From the NCBI RefSeq assembly GCF_007830295.1, contig NZ_VLKC01000002.1:1796513-1860512 (forward strand): DNA of 64,000 nt. Reading direction: 5' to 3'. This document shows positions 44,405-52,209 of the stretch, piece by piece. The notes under the pieces were generated by a model. The model had not been told where the DNA came from, searched no databases, and saw only the letters and a list, made by a program, of their open reading frames with translations. The position numbers and the translations under genes were made by a program. Origin of the DNA: Sporomusa sp. KB1. Its GTDB lineage: Bacteria; Bacillota; Negativicutes; Sporomusales; Sporomusaceae. The first letter of the stretch is position 1, and each line of letters starts with the position of its first letter.

Positions 44405-44767
44405 TTAATCATTTGACGCGCTACCAATCACGATCCCCAGCAGAAGAGCGCCAATTTCACGTAATTCACGGTCATGCCGGTCCCTTTCACGCTCTTGCCG
44501 CTCACGCCATGCCCGACGACCTTCATTCGGGTGCCGCTTCATTTCTCTTTCATGCCGCTCATTTTCTTGCCGCATCCGCTCGTCATGCTGCCGCCGCCGA
44601 TCATTGTCACGGTTGTCATGGCCATCATGACGGTCAAGCTGTACTATTTGTTGTGAAATACTGTTGTGTAAAGGTCCCGATGCTGCGGCAGCTACCGATG
44701 AGAACATACCAACTTGCATTAGGCCGAGCATTGAGTATATGATTACCTTTTTGGCTACAATTTTCAT
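44405..44767 (-). CDS. Secreted His/Arg/Asp-rich protein of unknown function
   Basis: Protein of 120 residues from ATG 44767 (GGAAGTG upstream). A Sec signal peptide (KKVIIYSMLGLMQVGMFSSVAAAA, about 6-30) is followed by a highly charged stretch dense in Arg, His, Glu and Asp (LDRHDGHDNRDNDRRRQHDERMRQ...) predicted as a long helix. It ends in a short hydrophobic glycine-containing tail (IGALLLGIVIGSASND). It may sit in the periplasm and bind metals or polyanions; that is guesswork from composition. No family recognised. Confidence 0.65.
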   Translation of the reverse strand: MKIVAKKVIIYSMLGLMQVGMFSSVAAAASGPLHNSISQQIVQLDRHDGHDNRDNDRRRQHDERMRQENERHEREMKRHPNEGRRAWRERQERERDRHDRELREIGALLLGIVIGSASND

Positions 44768-44866
44768 AGGAACACTTCCTTTTGTCTTTTTGTTTTGATT
44801 CCGAATCCATAATTTAATAATAAGCTCCATATTTTAGAATTTGTTTAGAATTTATTGGATAGAAAT

Positions 44867-44904
44867 AAAAAAAACGCCCACCTGGACGAAACCCTGGTAG
44901 GCGG
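44867..44904 (-). terminator. Terminator after the beta-barrel fragment
   Basis: CCGCCTACCAGG pairs with CCAGGTGGGCG (minus strand), followed by eight T residues. It directly follows the stop of the fragment ending at 44911. Confidence 0.85.
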
Positions 44905-44910
44905 CAATAA

Positions 44911-45231
44911 TTAAAATGAATATCTTATTCCTGCTTTTCCATGGTCATACTTAAAGTCATAACCAGCAACAACACCTAAATACTTACCATCCTTAGTAAT
45001 CCTCCAGCTAACATCGGCAGTAACCTCATCCAGTTTGAATTTACCCTGGACAGCCTCGCTCCAATCCGGATACACATTAACACCACGAATAACCTTTTTA
45101 TAGGCGAACACATTGTACTGATTTAAAGTGACCCTCTGCACACCGATTGCACACCAAGATACCCACCCAACCCCATCAATTTTATCACACCCCTTGCAGG
45201 AATAACCTGTAAACACAAAAAAGCCGCTCAA
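44911..45231 (-). pseudogene. C-terminal fragment of an outer-membrane beta-barrel protein
   Basis: An open frame of up to 106 codons whose last third (KFKLDEVTADVSWRITKDGKYLGVVAGYDFKYDHGKAGIRYSF) alternates like beta strands and ends in Phe, as outer-membrane barrels do. The N-terminal part lacks a signal peptide and overlaps the terminator of the upstream barrel gene. It has its own strong terminator behind it. Best read as the tail of a gene whose front was deleted; a short real protein starting inside cannot be excluded. Confidence 0.5.
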
Positions 45232-45247
45232 TTAAGAACGGCTTTTT
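45217..45247 (-). terminator. Terminator after the outer-membrane barrel gene
   Basis: AAAAAGCCG(TTC) and (GAG)CGGCTTTTTT pair on the minus strand just beyond the stop at 45252. Confidence 0.8.
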
Positions 45248-45251
45248 GATT

Positions 45252-45860
45252 CTAAAATTTATAGATTAGTCCAGCACCAATACCTTTTAGTGTTACATAA
45301 TCCTCGTCGTGATAGCGGTAGTTAACATTTAACAATACGTTTTTGCTTAGCGTTTGGTTAACACCAATCTGCCAATCATCTGCATAACTGTCATGTAAAT
45401 AGGTAGCATATGCGGTAGTTTTATCTCCTAGCGGAGTAGAAGCCCCTATGCCATAGATAAATTTGTTTGTTGATTCACTTGCAGATCCATAGCCTGCCAC
45501 AGATGCGCTTGTGTCATAGTTGCGGTTTCCAGCAATTAAACGAACGTTATTATCAATCTTGTACTGTACAGTAAAATCAGTAAATCTGGTATCAATACTA
45601 ACTTTTGTGCCGGAAATATTTTTAGTCCTGTCTCCCTTCATGGTTTCAATACCAACAATCACCTTGTCAGTTAAGGCAGTTTCAGCGTAAAATCCATTCG
45701 CGTTTGAATTTCCGATATCATAAGAGTCAATATCAACTTTAGGATTCCAGTACAAATAGCCCGCCGCCGATTCTCCTTTTTGTAAATCTGTCATTGGTGC
45801 TGCCATAGCAATACTGGATACGGCAAAGCACATAACAAGAGTAAGTATGAGTTTCTTCAT
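45252..45860 (-). CDS. Outer-membrane beta-barrel protein (porin-like)
   Basis: Protein of 202 residues. A cleavable signal peptide (KKLILTLVMCFAVSSIAMA, cleavage near AMA-AP) is followed by alternating polar/hydrophobic strands (ADDWQIGVNQTLSKNVLLNVNYRYHDEDYVTLKGIGAGLIYKF) and a terminal Phe, the sorting signature of BamA-inserted barrels. This supports an outer membrane in this organism. The length suggests 8-10 strands. ATG 45860 has AGGAGG upstream. A barrel fragment follows downstream. Ligand unknown. Confidence 0.82.
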   Translation of the reverse strand: MKKLILTLVMCFAVSSIAMAAPMTDLQKGESAAGYLYWNPKVDIDSYDIGNSNANGFYAETALTDKVIVGIETMKGDRTKNISGTKVSIDTRFTDFTVQYKIDNNVRLIAGNRNYDTSASVAGYGSASESTNKFIYGIGASTPLGDKTTAYATYLHDSYADDWQIGVNQTLSKNVLLNVNYRYHDEDYVTLKGIGAGLIYKF

Positions 45861-45980
45861 GGTAAAACCTCCTAATTTTTTAATACATGTACCATTATAT
45901 CGCTAATGCCTGTCGAATATTGTCAGTATTGAGACATTGACTTTCACACGAATATGCCCCCGGCCAGCGCCGAGGTTTTT

Positions 45981-46151
45981 TTATTCCTCAATATACCACT
46001 TACCATCAAGATCATTATGGAACAAATTAACTTCCTTATTCCGTATCCGGCACTTATACCTCATGCCATGACCGCCGCCGATCAGCGACAGAACCATACG
46101 AACGTCCAGCACTTTATCGATCTCGAATTTGCGGCCGTCTGGCCAGTGCAT
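45981..46151 (-). CDS. Small conserved-looking protein of unknown function (56 aa)
   Basis: From ATG 46151 the frame reads HWPDGRKFEIDKVLDVRMV...GGGHGMRYKCRIRNKEVNLF...KWYIEE. I recall similar short proteins in related genomes, with the WPDGR and R(Y)xxRI blocks kept. There is no good ribosome site, and the region just upstream is the terminator of the CAP-domain gene. So it may be a 5'-truncated copy or use an unrecognised start. A compact beta-rich fold is likely; function unknown. Confidence 0.5.
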   Translation of the reverse strand: MHWPDGRKFEIDKVLDVRMVLSLIGGGHGMRYKCRIRNKEVNLFHNDLDGKWYIEE

Positions 46152-46179
46152 GATTAATGGTTTGCTACTGCCGGATAGG

Positions 46180-46205
46180 AAAAAACCGCACCCCGAAGGA
46201 TGCGG
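46180..46205 (-). terminator. Terminator after the CAP-domain gene
   Basis: CCGCATCC and GGTGCGG pair around TTCGG, followed by TTTTTTCC on the minus strand, just beyond the stop at 46221. Confidence 0.8.
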
Positions 46206-46220
46206 CAAATCAAATTAGGT

Positions 46221-47075
46221 TTACTTGATAAAATCTTGAACCACATACACAGTACCTGCACTGTCGAAAGCAACACCAATGCCTACAGTGGTATAAGTTG
46301 AATTTAATATATTGGCGCGATGTCCTGAGCTATTCATTAAAGAAGTTTCCGCTGCCTGAACGCTTGTGTTTTCGGCAATGTTCTCGCCAGCAGCACTAAA
46401 AGAAATACCGGCCTGTTTTAAACGGTCGGAAAGAGTTTCTCCGTCCGGATTAGTATGCGAAAAAAAGTTTCGGGCTACCATATTTTGCGCATGACTTCGT
46501 GCGACGGCAGTCAACGAGGAACTCACCTGTAAGTCCGCTAAACCATTCGCCCGGCGGTCGGCGTTCAGCAATTCAACTGCTTTTTCCTCAGCAGCATTTA
46601 CGTTGGTAGAGTTTGTATTACTGATCGTTCCCGTAGTTGCACTACCGGTATTTCCGGAAGTGCTGCCGCTATTGGCAGTGCCATTATTACTGTTTGAGGA
46701 ATTGGCTGTATTAACAGACGTGATGATCCATTGAGAATTATCATTTTTTAATTTAAGAGTAACATTGTAAATCGTTTTTCCATGACGCACCGAGACAACT
46801 GCCTGGGTTGCCGACTTGCTGGTTAGAGCAAAGGAATCGGTTTTGACATTGAAGCCCAGCTTCTTAGCCGAAGCCTTAACTGTTTCCACCGGATCTTGCA
46901 CGACTTTGTTAACTGTGCGGTTCGGAGCGTTTTGCATGAATGAAGTAGTCGATTTTTCGATGTTATTAGAGACTTGTTGCTGTTTTGCGTAAACTGATGC
47001 AGGTGTTACCATCATATACAACCCTAAGGTGGTACCAAATAATCCCAAAAACATATTACGGATTACTTTTTTCAT
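46221..47075 (-). CDS. Secreted CAP-domain (SCP/YkwD-like) protein
   Basis: Protein of 284 residues. A signal peptide (about 1-30, ending VYAKQQ) is followed by a PepSY/YkwD-like linking region and an Asn/Ser/Thr-rich low-complexity spacer (about 125-155). The C-terminal CAP domain (about 158-284) has LLNADRRANGLADLQVSSSLTAVARSHAQNMVARNFFSHTNPDGETLSDRL, AAGENIAEN and SSGHRANILNSTYTTVGIGVA with the two conserved His. Such proteins are often spore-coat or cell-wall associated. ATG 47075 follows GAGGAGGCGACTGA. Confidence 0.9.
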   Translation of the reverse strand: MKKVIRNMFLGLFGTTLGLYMMVTPASVYAKQQQVSNNIEKSTTSFMQNAPNRTVNKVVQDPVETVKASAKKLGFNVKTDSFALTSKSATQAVVSVRHGKTIYNVTLKLKNDNSQWIITSVNTANSSNSNNGTANSGSTSGNTGSATTGTISNTNSTNVNAAEEKAVELLNADRRANGLADLQVSSSLTAVARSHAQNMVARNFFSHTNPDGETLSDRLKQAGISFSAAGENIAENTSVQAAETSLMNSSGHRANILNSTYTTVGIGVAFDSAGTVYVVQDFIK

Positions 47076-47275
47076 TCAGTCGCCTCCTCTTTAAAATATC
47101 ACAAGAATATGCATATGCATTTCTTGTACCTGTCTAATATATTGCTTGCACTTTTGATTTTCTTTAGAAACGATAAGGTAATATTTACATTCAAAATTAC
47201 TGCCCATAAAATAATAAAACAGCCCATCCCTCGACCACTGTAATACGTTATTGCATCACAGATTGCCAACAAACG

Positions 47276-47308
47276 AAAAAAACCTCCAAGCAAATGCCTG
47301 GAAGGTTT
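47276..47308 (-). terminator. Terminator after tRNA-Gly
   Basis: AACCTTCCAGGC and GCTTGGAGGTT pair on the minus strand and are followed by TTTTT; located 9 nt beyond the tRNA. Confidence 0.8.
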
Positions 47309-47316
47309 GATTTTAC

Positions 47317-47391
47317 TGGAGCGGGCAACGAGATTCGAACTCGCGACCCACGGCTTGGGAAGCCGGTACTCTACCACTGAGCTACGCCCGC
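47317..47391 (-). tRNA. tRNA-Gly (anticodon CCC)
   Basis: A 75-nt cloverleaf read on the minus strand: acceptor GCGGGCG pairs with TGCCCGC, the D arm is GCTCAGTGGTAGAGT, the anticodon loop is TTCCCAA, the T arm is GCGAGTTCGAATCTCGT, and CCA is encoded. The first base pair of the anticodon stem is a C/T mismatch as written. A terminator follows, and a good promoter lies about 100 nt upstream. Confidence 0.93.
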
Positions 47392-47487
47392 ATCATTATT
47401 GGAATTACAATTATCTTCAGAATACCCACTTATCTTTTGTGGTAATTTGAGCTAGTTTGGCCAGCTGTAGGTATCCCAACGCTTTGT

Positions 47488-47516
47488 ATTATATCATAGA
47501 ACTATAGGTGAATCAA
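47488..47516 (-). promoter_or_regulatory. Sigma-70-type promoter for tRNA-Gly
   Basis: TTGATT, 17 nt, TATAAT on the minus strand, about 97 nt upstream of the tRNA. Confidence 0.65.
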
Positions 47517-47590
47517 GGGCTGGCAGTAATTAACTACCCATGTCCCAGGGCAATTGAACATTACCTACCCCGAATATACTATTTAGGAAA

Positions 47591-47610
47591 GACTCCCACC
47601 TCTTTAGGCG
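47591..47610 (-). repeat. Short orphan match to the IS605-type end at 39.9 kb
   Basis: On the minus strand CGCCTAAAGAGGTGGGAGTC mirrors CGCCTGTAGAGGCGGGAGTC at 39885-39904. It stands alone in a 0.35-kb gene-free stretch (47398-47747). Nothing else was identified there apart from the tRNA-Gly promoter. Confidence 0.35.
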
Positions 47611-47747
47611 TATTACATTTGGAATTTGAGCACCGATAATTTCCTCCCGTGTTTTAGGCATGGCATCTAATCCAAATTTCCCTTCTCGTTATCTACAACA
47701 GAGACACCTTCTGCCATTCTTGTACCCCTTTTGTGATAAGTCTGTTT

Positions 47748-47897
47748 CTATTTACCAACACATCTTAATTGTCCTGTTTGCTGAGAAATTGTAGTAATAT
47801 CTTTATTGCCGCATTGCTTACAAACTTCAGGTCTCTTTCCATCCTTTGTCTCTTGGATCAAGCCACATTTTGGACATTTGTACAAAGTATCAGCCAT
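47748..47897 (-). CDS. Small zinc-ribbon protein (49 aa)
   Basis: From ATG 47897 (AAGGGAT before it) the product has paired cysteines YKCPKCGLIQ and EVCKQCGNKD, a rubredoxin/zinc-ribbon-like arrangement (C-x2-C...C-x2-C), and ends LRCVGK. It would bind one Zn or Fe in the cytosol. Function unknown; related short ribbons occur widely in anaerobes. Stand-alone gene. Confidence 0.72.
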   Translation of the reverse strand: MADTLYKCPKCGLIQETKDGKRPEVCKQCGNKDITTISQQTGQLRCVGK

Positions 47898-48072
47898 TAC
47901 TATCCCTTCTTTTTTGTTTTTTTTCTGATTATTCATCAATTTTTATTTGTAATTCTCCTCCAAGAATGCTCTTGTATTCTGACTCTGGAAAAGCCGATTT
48001 AACTTTAGGATGCTTTACCCCATTTGCATCTGCGATTTCAAGACAACTGCGCTCGTCTTAAAGGAGCACAAT

Positions 48073-48108
48073 AAGGCAAGGTCAGTGAGGATACTGACCT
48101 TGCCTTTT
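48073..48108 (-). terminator. Bidirectional terminator downstream of the phosphoribosyltransferase gene
   Basis: A perfect 14-bp stem, AAGGCAAGGTCAGT / ACTGACCTTGCCTT, with a 6-nt loop. T-runs are short, but the stem is very strong. It lies 60 nt beyond the stop at 48169. Confidence 0.65.
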
Positions 48109-48168
48109 GGGATGCTTTGGGGATGACCCTTTTTCCTCTATAAAAAGGCTTGACATAGTCGCTTGCTC

Positions 48169-48819
48169 TTACAGTCGAACAATCGCATTTGGCGCAAACC
48201 GGTGGTACTCTAAAGCTTCGGCGTCTGTCATTTCTTCGAAATCTTTAAAGTAACTTCCGACTGCCTTAAAGACATCCCGCTCATCAATGCATACCACCTC
48301 GACTTGCGCTTCCCGCAGTTTACCAGTAACATCATTAGGTGCTACCGGCACAGCGACTAGTATACTGGCCGGGTTCCACTTTTGCAACCACTTAACTGCA
48401 GCGCGCATAGTATAGCCTGTAGCAATGCCATCATCAACAATTATAATATCCCGCCCTCTGACTTCATGATTTTTAATAATCAAGGATTCATAGGCCTTAA
48501 CCCGCTGGTCAAATATTTCACGGGCTTTTGCCGTTAATTGGTCAAAGCTATCCTGCTTTACTCCAAGACCGCTGACATATTGATTGTCATGAATCAGACT
48601 GCCATCAGGCATAATTGCACCAATAGCTATTTCCGGGTTAAGCGGATGCCCGATTTTTTTTGCAATAAGAACCGCCATATTGGCTTGTAGTTTAGCGGCA
48701 ATGGGAGCAGCCACCGCAAGGCCGCCGCGAGGAACCGCTAGTATATAAGGGCTTTTCAGGGCTAGCGTAGCTAATTTTTCTGCTAAAAGCTGACCAGCAT
48801 GAGTACGATCATCAAACAT
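48169..48819 (-). CDS. Phosphoribosyltransferase family protein
   Basis: Protein of 216 residues with the PRPP-binding motif DIIIVDDGIATGYTMRAA (about 122-139) and an N-terminal ILAVPRGGLAVAAPIAAKL. This matches the large group of orphan type I phosphoribosyltransferases often annotated only at family level. No base specificity can be assigned. ATG 48819 has AAGGAGGGTGAGCT upstream. Divergent from the LytS-like kinase gene. Confidence 0.85.
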   Translation of the reverse strand: MFDDRTHAGQLLAEKLATLALKSPYILAVPRGGLAVAAPIAAKLQANMAVLIAKKIGHPLNPEIAIGAIMPDGSLIHDNQYVSGLGVKQDSFDQLTAKAREIFDQRVKAYESLIIKNHEVRGRDIIIVDDGIATGYTMRAAVKWLQKWNPASILVAVPVAPNDVTGKLREAQVEVVCIDERDVFKAVGSYFKDFEEMTDAEALEYHRFAPNAIVRL

Positions 48820-49030
48820 AGCTCACCCTCCTTAAATTTCTACTTATATGTTTTGTGTCTGATATGATTTTAATGCAAAAAACCTTGCAGATCGCAAAGT
48901 TTTTTTATTCCAGATGAAAAGTATAACAACAAAACTAAATTTAGATAATATTTTGCAAATGCCCCATTGGAAAAAAAGGGGAAATCACCCTTTTGCCGAA
49001 TACTTTTTTAGATTAACACGGAGGCAATAT

Positions 49031-50731
49031 ATGACGGTTTTTACTCTGTTAGAGATAATAAGTGCTTTATCTTTTATCGCTATGACAGCCTATCTTACAG
49101 CCCGCAGCCGCTTTATTATGCGTTGCGCGCGTTATCCGTTCCACCGGGCAAGCCAATTCTCCTTAATTGTGTTATTTGCCTTTCTATCGATAACAGGCAA
49201 CTACAGCACCTTGCCCTGGGATGAGTCGCGCGTAACTACCCGCTTAATTGGTGTGATCTTAGCAGGCATTTCCGGCGGGCCTGTATCAGGGTTTGGAGTT
49301 GGTTTTATTTGTGCCAGCTACTTGGTAATGATAGAATACTCGTCCATTATACTGCCGCTTTTTATCATTGTAGCCGGATTTCTTTCCGGAATGTTACGCC
49401 TCCGATTCACCTTTCACCAGATTACGCCGCTGACTGGCGCCAGTGTGGCCCTGATTATTGAGCTTTGTCAAATAAGTCTGATTACATTGTTCCCCGATTC
49501 CACAGCTACGCTATTTTTAAACTTTGCATCAGCCGTTCTTACTATGGGTGTTAGCATTATCGGTGTATGGCTATTTTTATATATTATTAATTGGGTTGAA
49601 GCAGAACAGGATATTTATGGCGCCCGTGCTGCACAATTGTCCCTGGATATTGCCAGTCGTACGCTTCCGTTTCTCAGACTGGGCTTTAACAAACATTCAG
49701 CTACAATAACAGCAAGTATTATCTATGAATTAGCACAAGTAGATGCTGTTTCCATCACTGGCAGGTATAAACGACTAGCCTTTATCGGCCAGGGTGCCGA
49801 TCACCACAAACCAAGTGAGCCAATTCTCTCTGCTGTCGTAAAAGAAACTATCACCAGCAAAACCATGAAAGTTGTTAACACTCCATCCGACCGGGGCTGT
49901 CCCGTTCCATATTGCCCGCTAAAGTCTAGCGTTGTGGTGCCGCTGTTCTCCAACGACAGGGTAATTGGAACCATTGAAATAGCCCGGGTTCACGAAAATA
50001 CGGTGTCAGAACTGGACATCCACATTGCTGATGGAATTGCCAATTTACTGTCTGTTCAGATTCAACTGGCCGAAGTTGATAAGCAACGAAAAATGCGGGA
50101 AAAGGCCGAGCTAAAAGCCCTTCGCGCCCAGATCAACCCACATTTTCTCTTTAACACAATTAATATAATAATGTCCTTTTGTCGTACTGATCCAGACAAA
50201 GCCCGCAGCCTGCTGGGAAGCCTTGCAACCTTGATGCAGCGAGGCTATTCCAATCAAGACGAGCTGGTAACATTACAAAATGAGCTGGCGGCTATTATGG
50301 CCTACCTGGAAATTGCTATGTCCCGATTTGGCGACAGACTCGACATAGCCGTTAATATTGATGACGAAACATCCACTGCCCTAATTCCAGCTCTATCTTT
50401 ACAGCCCTTAGTAGAAAATGCCTTAAATCATGGTCTGTTTCCTAAACTCGGGAGCTGCCTCCTGTCCATTGAAGCCTATATTGAAGAAACTACCCTGATT
50501 ATTACTATTACCGACAATGGTGTAGGAATTCCCCCTGAAAAGCTAGCCAAAATCCAGGCTGGTGATTCTGACGGAGTCGGTTTAACCAATGTCCACCAAC
50601 GCTTAACTAGTCTCTATGGAACCAAATACGGCCTGACAATAACCTCTAAGCCACCGTTTGGCACAGAAGTTCGACTACGCATTCCTTTCCGGCAAAGTGT
50701 ATGCATTCAGAAAGAAAGTGGTGTAATATGA
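49031..50731 (+). CDS. LytS-type sensor histidine kinase (5TM-GAF-HisKA_LytS)
   Basis: Protein of 566 residues from ATG 49031, which has CGGAGG upstream; a longer frame from 48914 lacks a ribosome site. Five to six membrane spans form a 5TMR-LYT-like domain (TRLIGVILAGISGGPVSGFGVGFICASYLVMIEYSS). Then come a GAF domain (about 230-350), the phospho-acceptor His in LRAQINPHFLFNTINII and the ATP-binding N box SLQPLVENALNHGL with GVGLTNVHQRL. It phosphorylates the LytTR regulator encoded next; the genes overlap by 4 nt. Confidence 0.9.
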   Translation: MTVFTLLEIISALSFIAMTAYLTARSRFIMRCARYPFHRASQFSLIVLFAFLSITGNYSTLPWDESRVTTRLIGVILAGISGGPVSGFGVGFICASYLVMIEYSSIILPLFIIVAGFLSGMLRLRFTFHQITPLTGASVALIIELCQISLITLFPDSTATLFLNFASAVLTMGVSIIGVWLFLYIINWVEAEQDIYGARAAQLSLDIASRTLPFLRLGFNKHSATITASIIYELAQVDAVSITGRYKRLAFIGQGADHHKPSEPILSAVVKETITSKTMKVVNTPSDRGCPVPYCPLKSSVVVPLFSNDRVIGTIEIARVHENTVSELDIHIADGIANLLSVQIQLAEVDKQRKMREKAELKALRAQINPHFLFNTINIIMSFCRTDPDKARSLLGSLATLMQRGYSNQDELVTLQNELAAIMAYLEIAMSRFGDRLDIAVNIDDETSTALIPALSLQPLVENALNHGLFPKLGSCLLSIEAYIEETTLIITITDNGVGIPPEKLAKIQAGDSDGVGLTNVHQRLTSLYGTKYGLTITSKPPFGTEVRLRIPFRQSVCIQKESGVI

Positions 50732-51456
50732 GAACAAAAACAGTTATTGTTGATGATGAGCAGCCTATTTGTGATGAAATTGAATACCTCCTGGGTCAGC
50801 ATCAAGATATTGAAATATGCGGCAAGTTTACCAATTGTATTGATGCACTTATTTATATTCTAGAAAAGAAGCCAGCGTTAGTCTTCTTGGATGTCAGCAT
50901 GCCTGGTATGTCAGGCCTCGAAATGGCCCAAAAGCTAAGCAGTATGAATAGACCACCCTATATTGTTTTTATCACAGCCTATCCGGAACATGCCGTCGCC
51001 GCCTTTGCCACACCGGCTGTTGGTTATATTACTAAGCCGGTTACAGCTGAAAAACTGGCTCAGACTTTAACCAAAGTACGACATTTGTCCTCCAGGGTCG
51101 CAACCGAGCAGATGTCGCAAATTACCAAAGTCTGCGTATTATCTGGCAGTAAAATTTTACCCATGAGCAAAAGCGATATTGTTTTTATTTATGTCAAGGA
51201 TAAAGATGTTTATGTACGTACCCGCGCTAAAGAATTTTCTGCTATGCTTACTTTACAGGAATTTGATAATTTGTTAACAGAAGCCAATTTTCTGCGTATC
51301 CATCGACAATATATTATTAACGTAGATGAAATACTCGAAATCATACCCTGGTTTCACGGCTCCTATTTGCTGCGCATGAATGATGCTAATAAACAAGAAG
51401 TTCCGGTCAGCCGCAACCGGGTAAAGCAGCTTAAAATTATACTTGGTCTGAAGTAG
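50728..51456 (+). CDS. LytTR-type response regulator
   Basis: Protein of 242 residues. The N-terminal receiver starts KTVIVDDEQPICDEI, with the acceptor Asp in ALVFLDVSMPGMSGLEM, Thr in VFITAYPEHAVAAF and Lys in YITKPV. The C-terminal LytTR DNA-binding domain includes FIYVKDKDVYVRTRAKEF and FLRIHRQYIINVDEI. The start overlaps the kinase stop (ATGA). It probably controls the Cache gene and perhaps the MFS transporter downstream. Confidence 0.92.
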   Translation: MRTKTVIVDDEQPICDEIEYLLGQHQDIEICGKFTNCIDALIYILEKKPALVFLDVSMPGMSGLEMAQKLSSMNRPPYIVFITAYPEHAVAAFATPAVGYITKPVTAEKLAQTLTKVRHLSSRVATEQMSQITKVCVLSGSKILPMSKSDIVFIYVKDKDVYVRTRAKEFSAMLTLQEFDNLLTEANFLRIHRQYIINVDEILEIIPWFHGSYLLRMNDANKQEVPVSRNRVKQLKIILGLK

Positions 51457-51480
51457 AACTTTTCTGTAAGGAGGTTTGTT

Positions 51481-52176
51481 ATGCAGCTTAGTCTCAAAAC
51501 CAAGTTTACTGTCTTTTTCATTGGGCCAGCAATGCTGATATCTCTGGTTATTGGCATTATGACTATCCGCGACATGCATACTCAAATTGAAGCAGCGATC
51601 GCTGAAAAAGCCAAATCTGATTTGGCCACTGCCCAGGAAATTGCCGACTATATGCACCCCGGTTCCTGGCATGTGGTCAATGGTAAGTTATATAAAGGTA
51701 CTTCTTTGATTAATGATAGTACTGAATTAGTAGACAGAATTGGTCGCTTAACAGATGACACAGTTACCATATTTTTAAGTAATACCCGTGTTGCTACCAA
51801 TATCATGCGCGATGGCAGTCGGGCAACCGGTACTTTCGCGGCTGATTATGTTACTGAAACCGTGCTAACTGGAGGTAAAATATATATTGGCGAAGCTGAG
51901 GTTGTCGGCGTTAAATACCAAACTGGCTATGCCCCAATAAAAGACGATTCTGGTCGTATCATCGGTATGTTTTATATCGGCGTTTCCAAGAAACTGGCCG
52001 ATCAACTCAAACAAAGCTTTATCGCCGTTGCCATACTGTCAGCACGTATTGCTTTGTTATTTGCACTTGCTGCTACCTGCTTTATTCCGATTGACACCTG
52101 GGCAACGGTACCAACCTCCCGTTCCTGGCCCCTAAATTCACTGGCGTCGCAACATAAAAAGATACCACACAGCTAA
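51481..52176 (+). CDS. Single-Cache membrane sensor protein, apparently truncated
   Basis: Protein of 231 residues from ATG 51481 (AAGGAGG before it). A first span (FTVFFIGPAMLISLVIGIMTI) is followed by an sCache-type domain (about 30-175; ADYMHPGSWHVVNGKLYKG, VKYQTGYAPIKDDSGRIIGMFYIGVSK) and a second span starting at about 180. After that span, where HAMP and a kinase or MCP domain would follow, the sequence becomes unlike any domain (IDTWATVPTSRSWPLNSLASQ) and stops. It is either a cut-down chemoreceptor or an accessory sensor for the LytS/LytT pair just upstream. A terminator follows. Confidence 0.65.
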   Translation: MQLSLKTKFTVFFIGPAMLISLVIGIMTIRDMHTQIEAAIAEKAKSDLATAQEIADYMHPGSWHVVNGKLYKGTSLINDSTELVDRIGRLTDDTVTIFLSNTRVATNIMRDGSRATGTFAADYVTETVLTGGKIYIGEAEVVGVKYQTGYAPIKDDSGRIIGMFYIGVSKKLADQLKQSFIAVAILSARIALLFALAATCFIPIDTWATVPTSRSWPLNSLASQHKKIPHS

Positions 52177-52192
52177 ATGTGGTATCTTTTTT
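52156..52192. terminator. Bidirectional terminator between converging genes
   Basis: AAAGATACCACA / TGTGGTATCTTT with TTTTTT following on the plus strand and the A-run complement on the other; it lies between the Cache gene and the MFS gene. Confidence 0.88.
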
Positions 52193-52209
52193 CATAGCAA
52201 CAAATCTTC

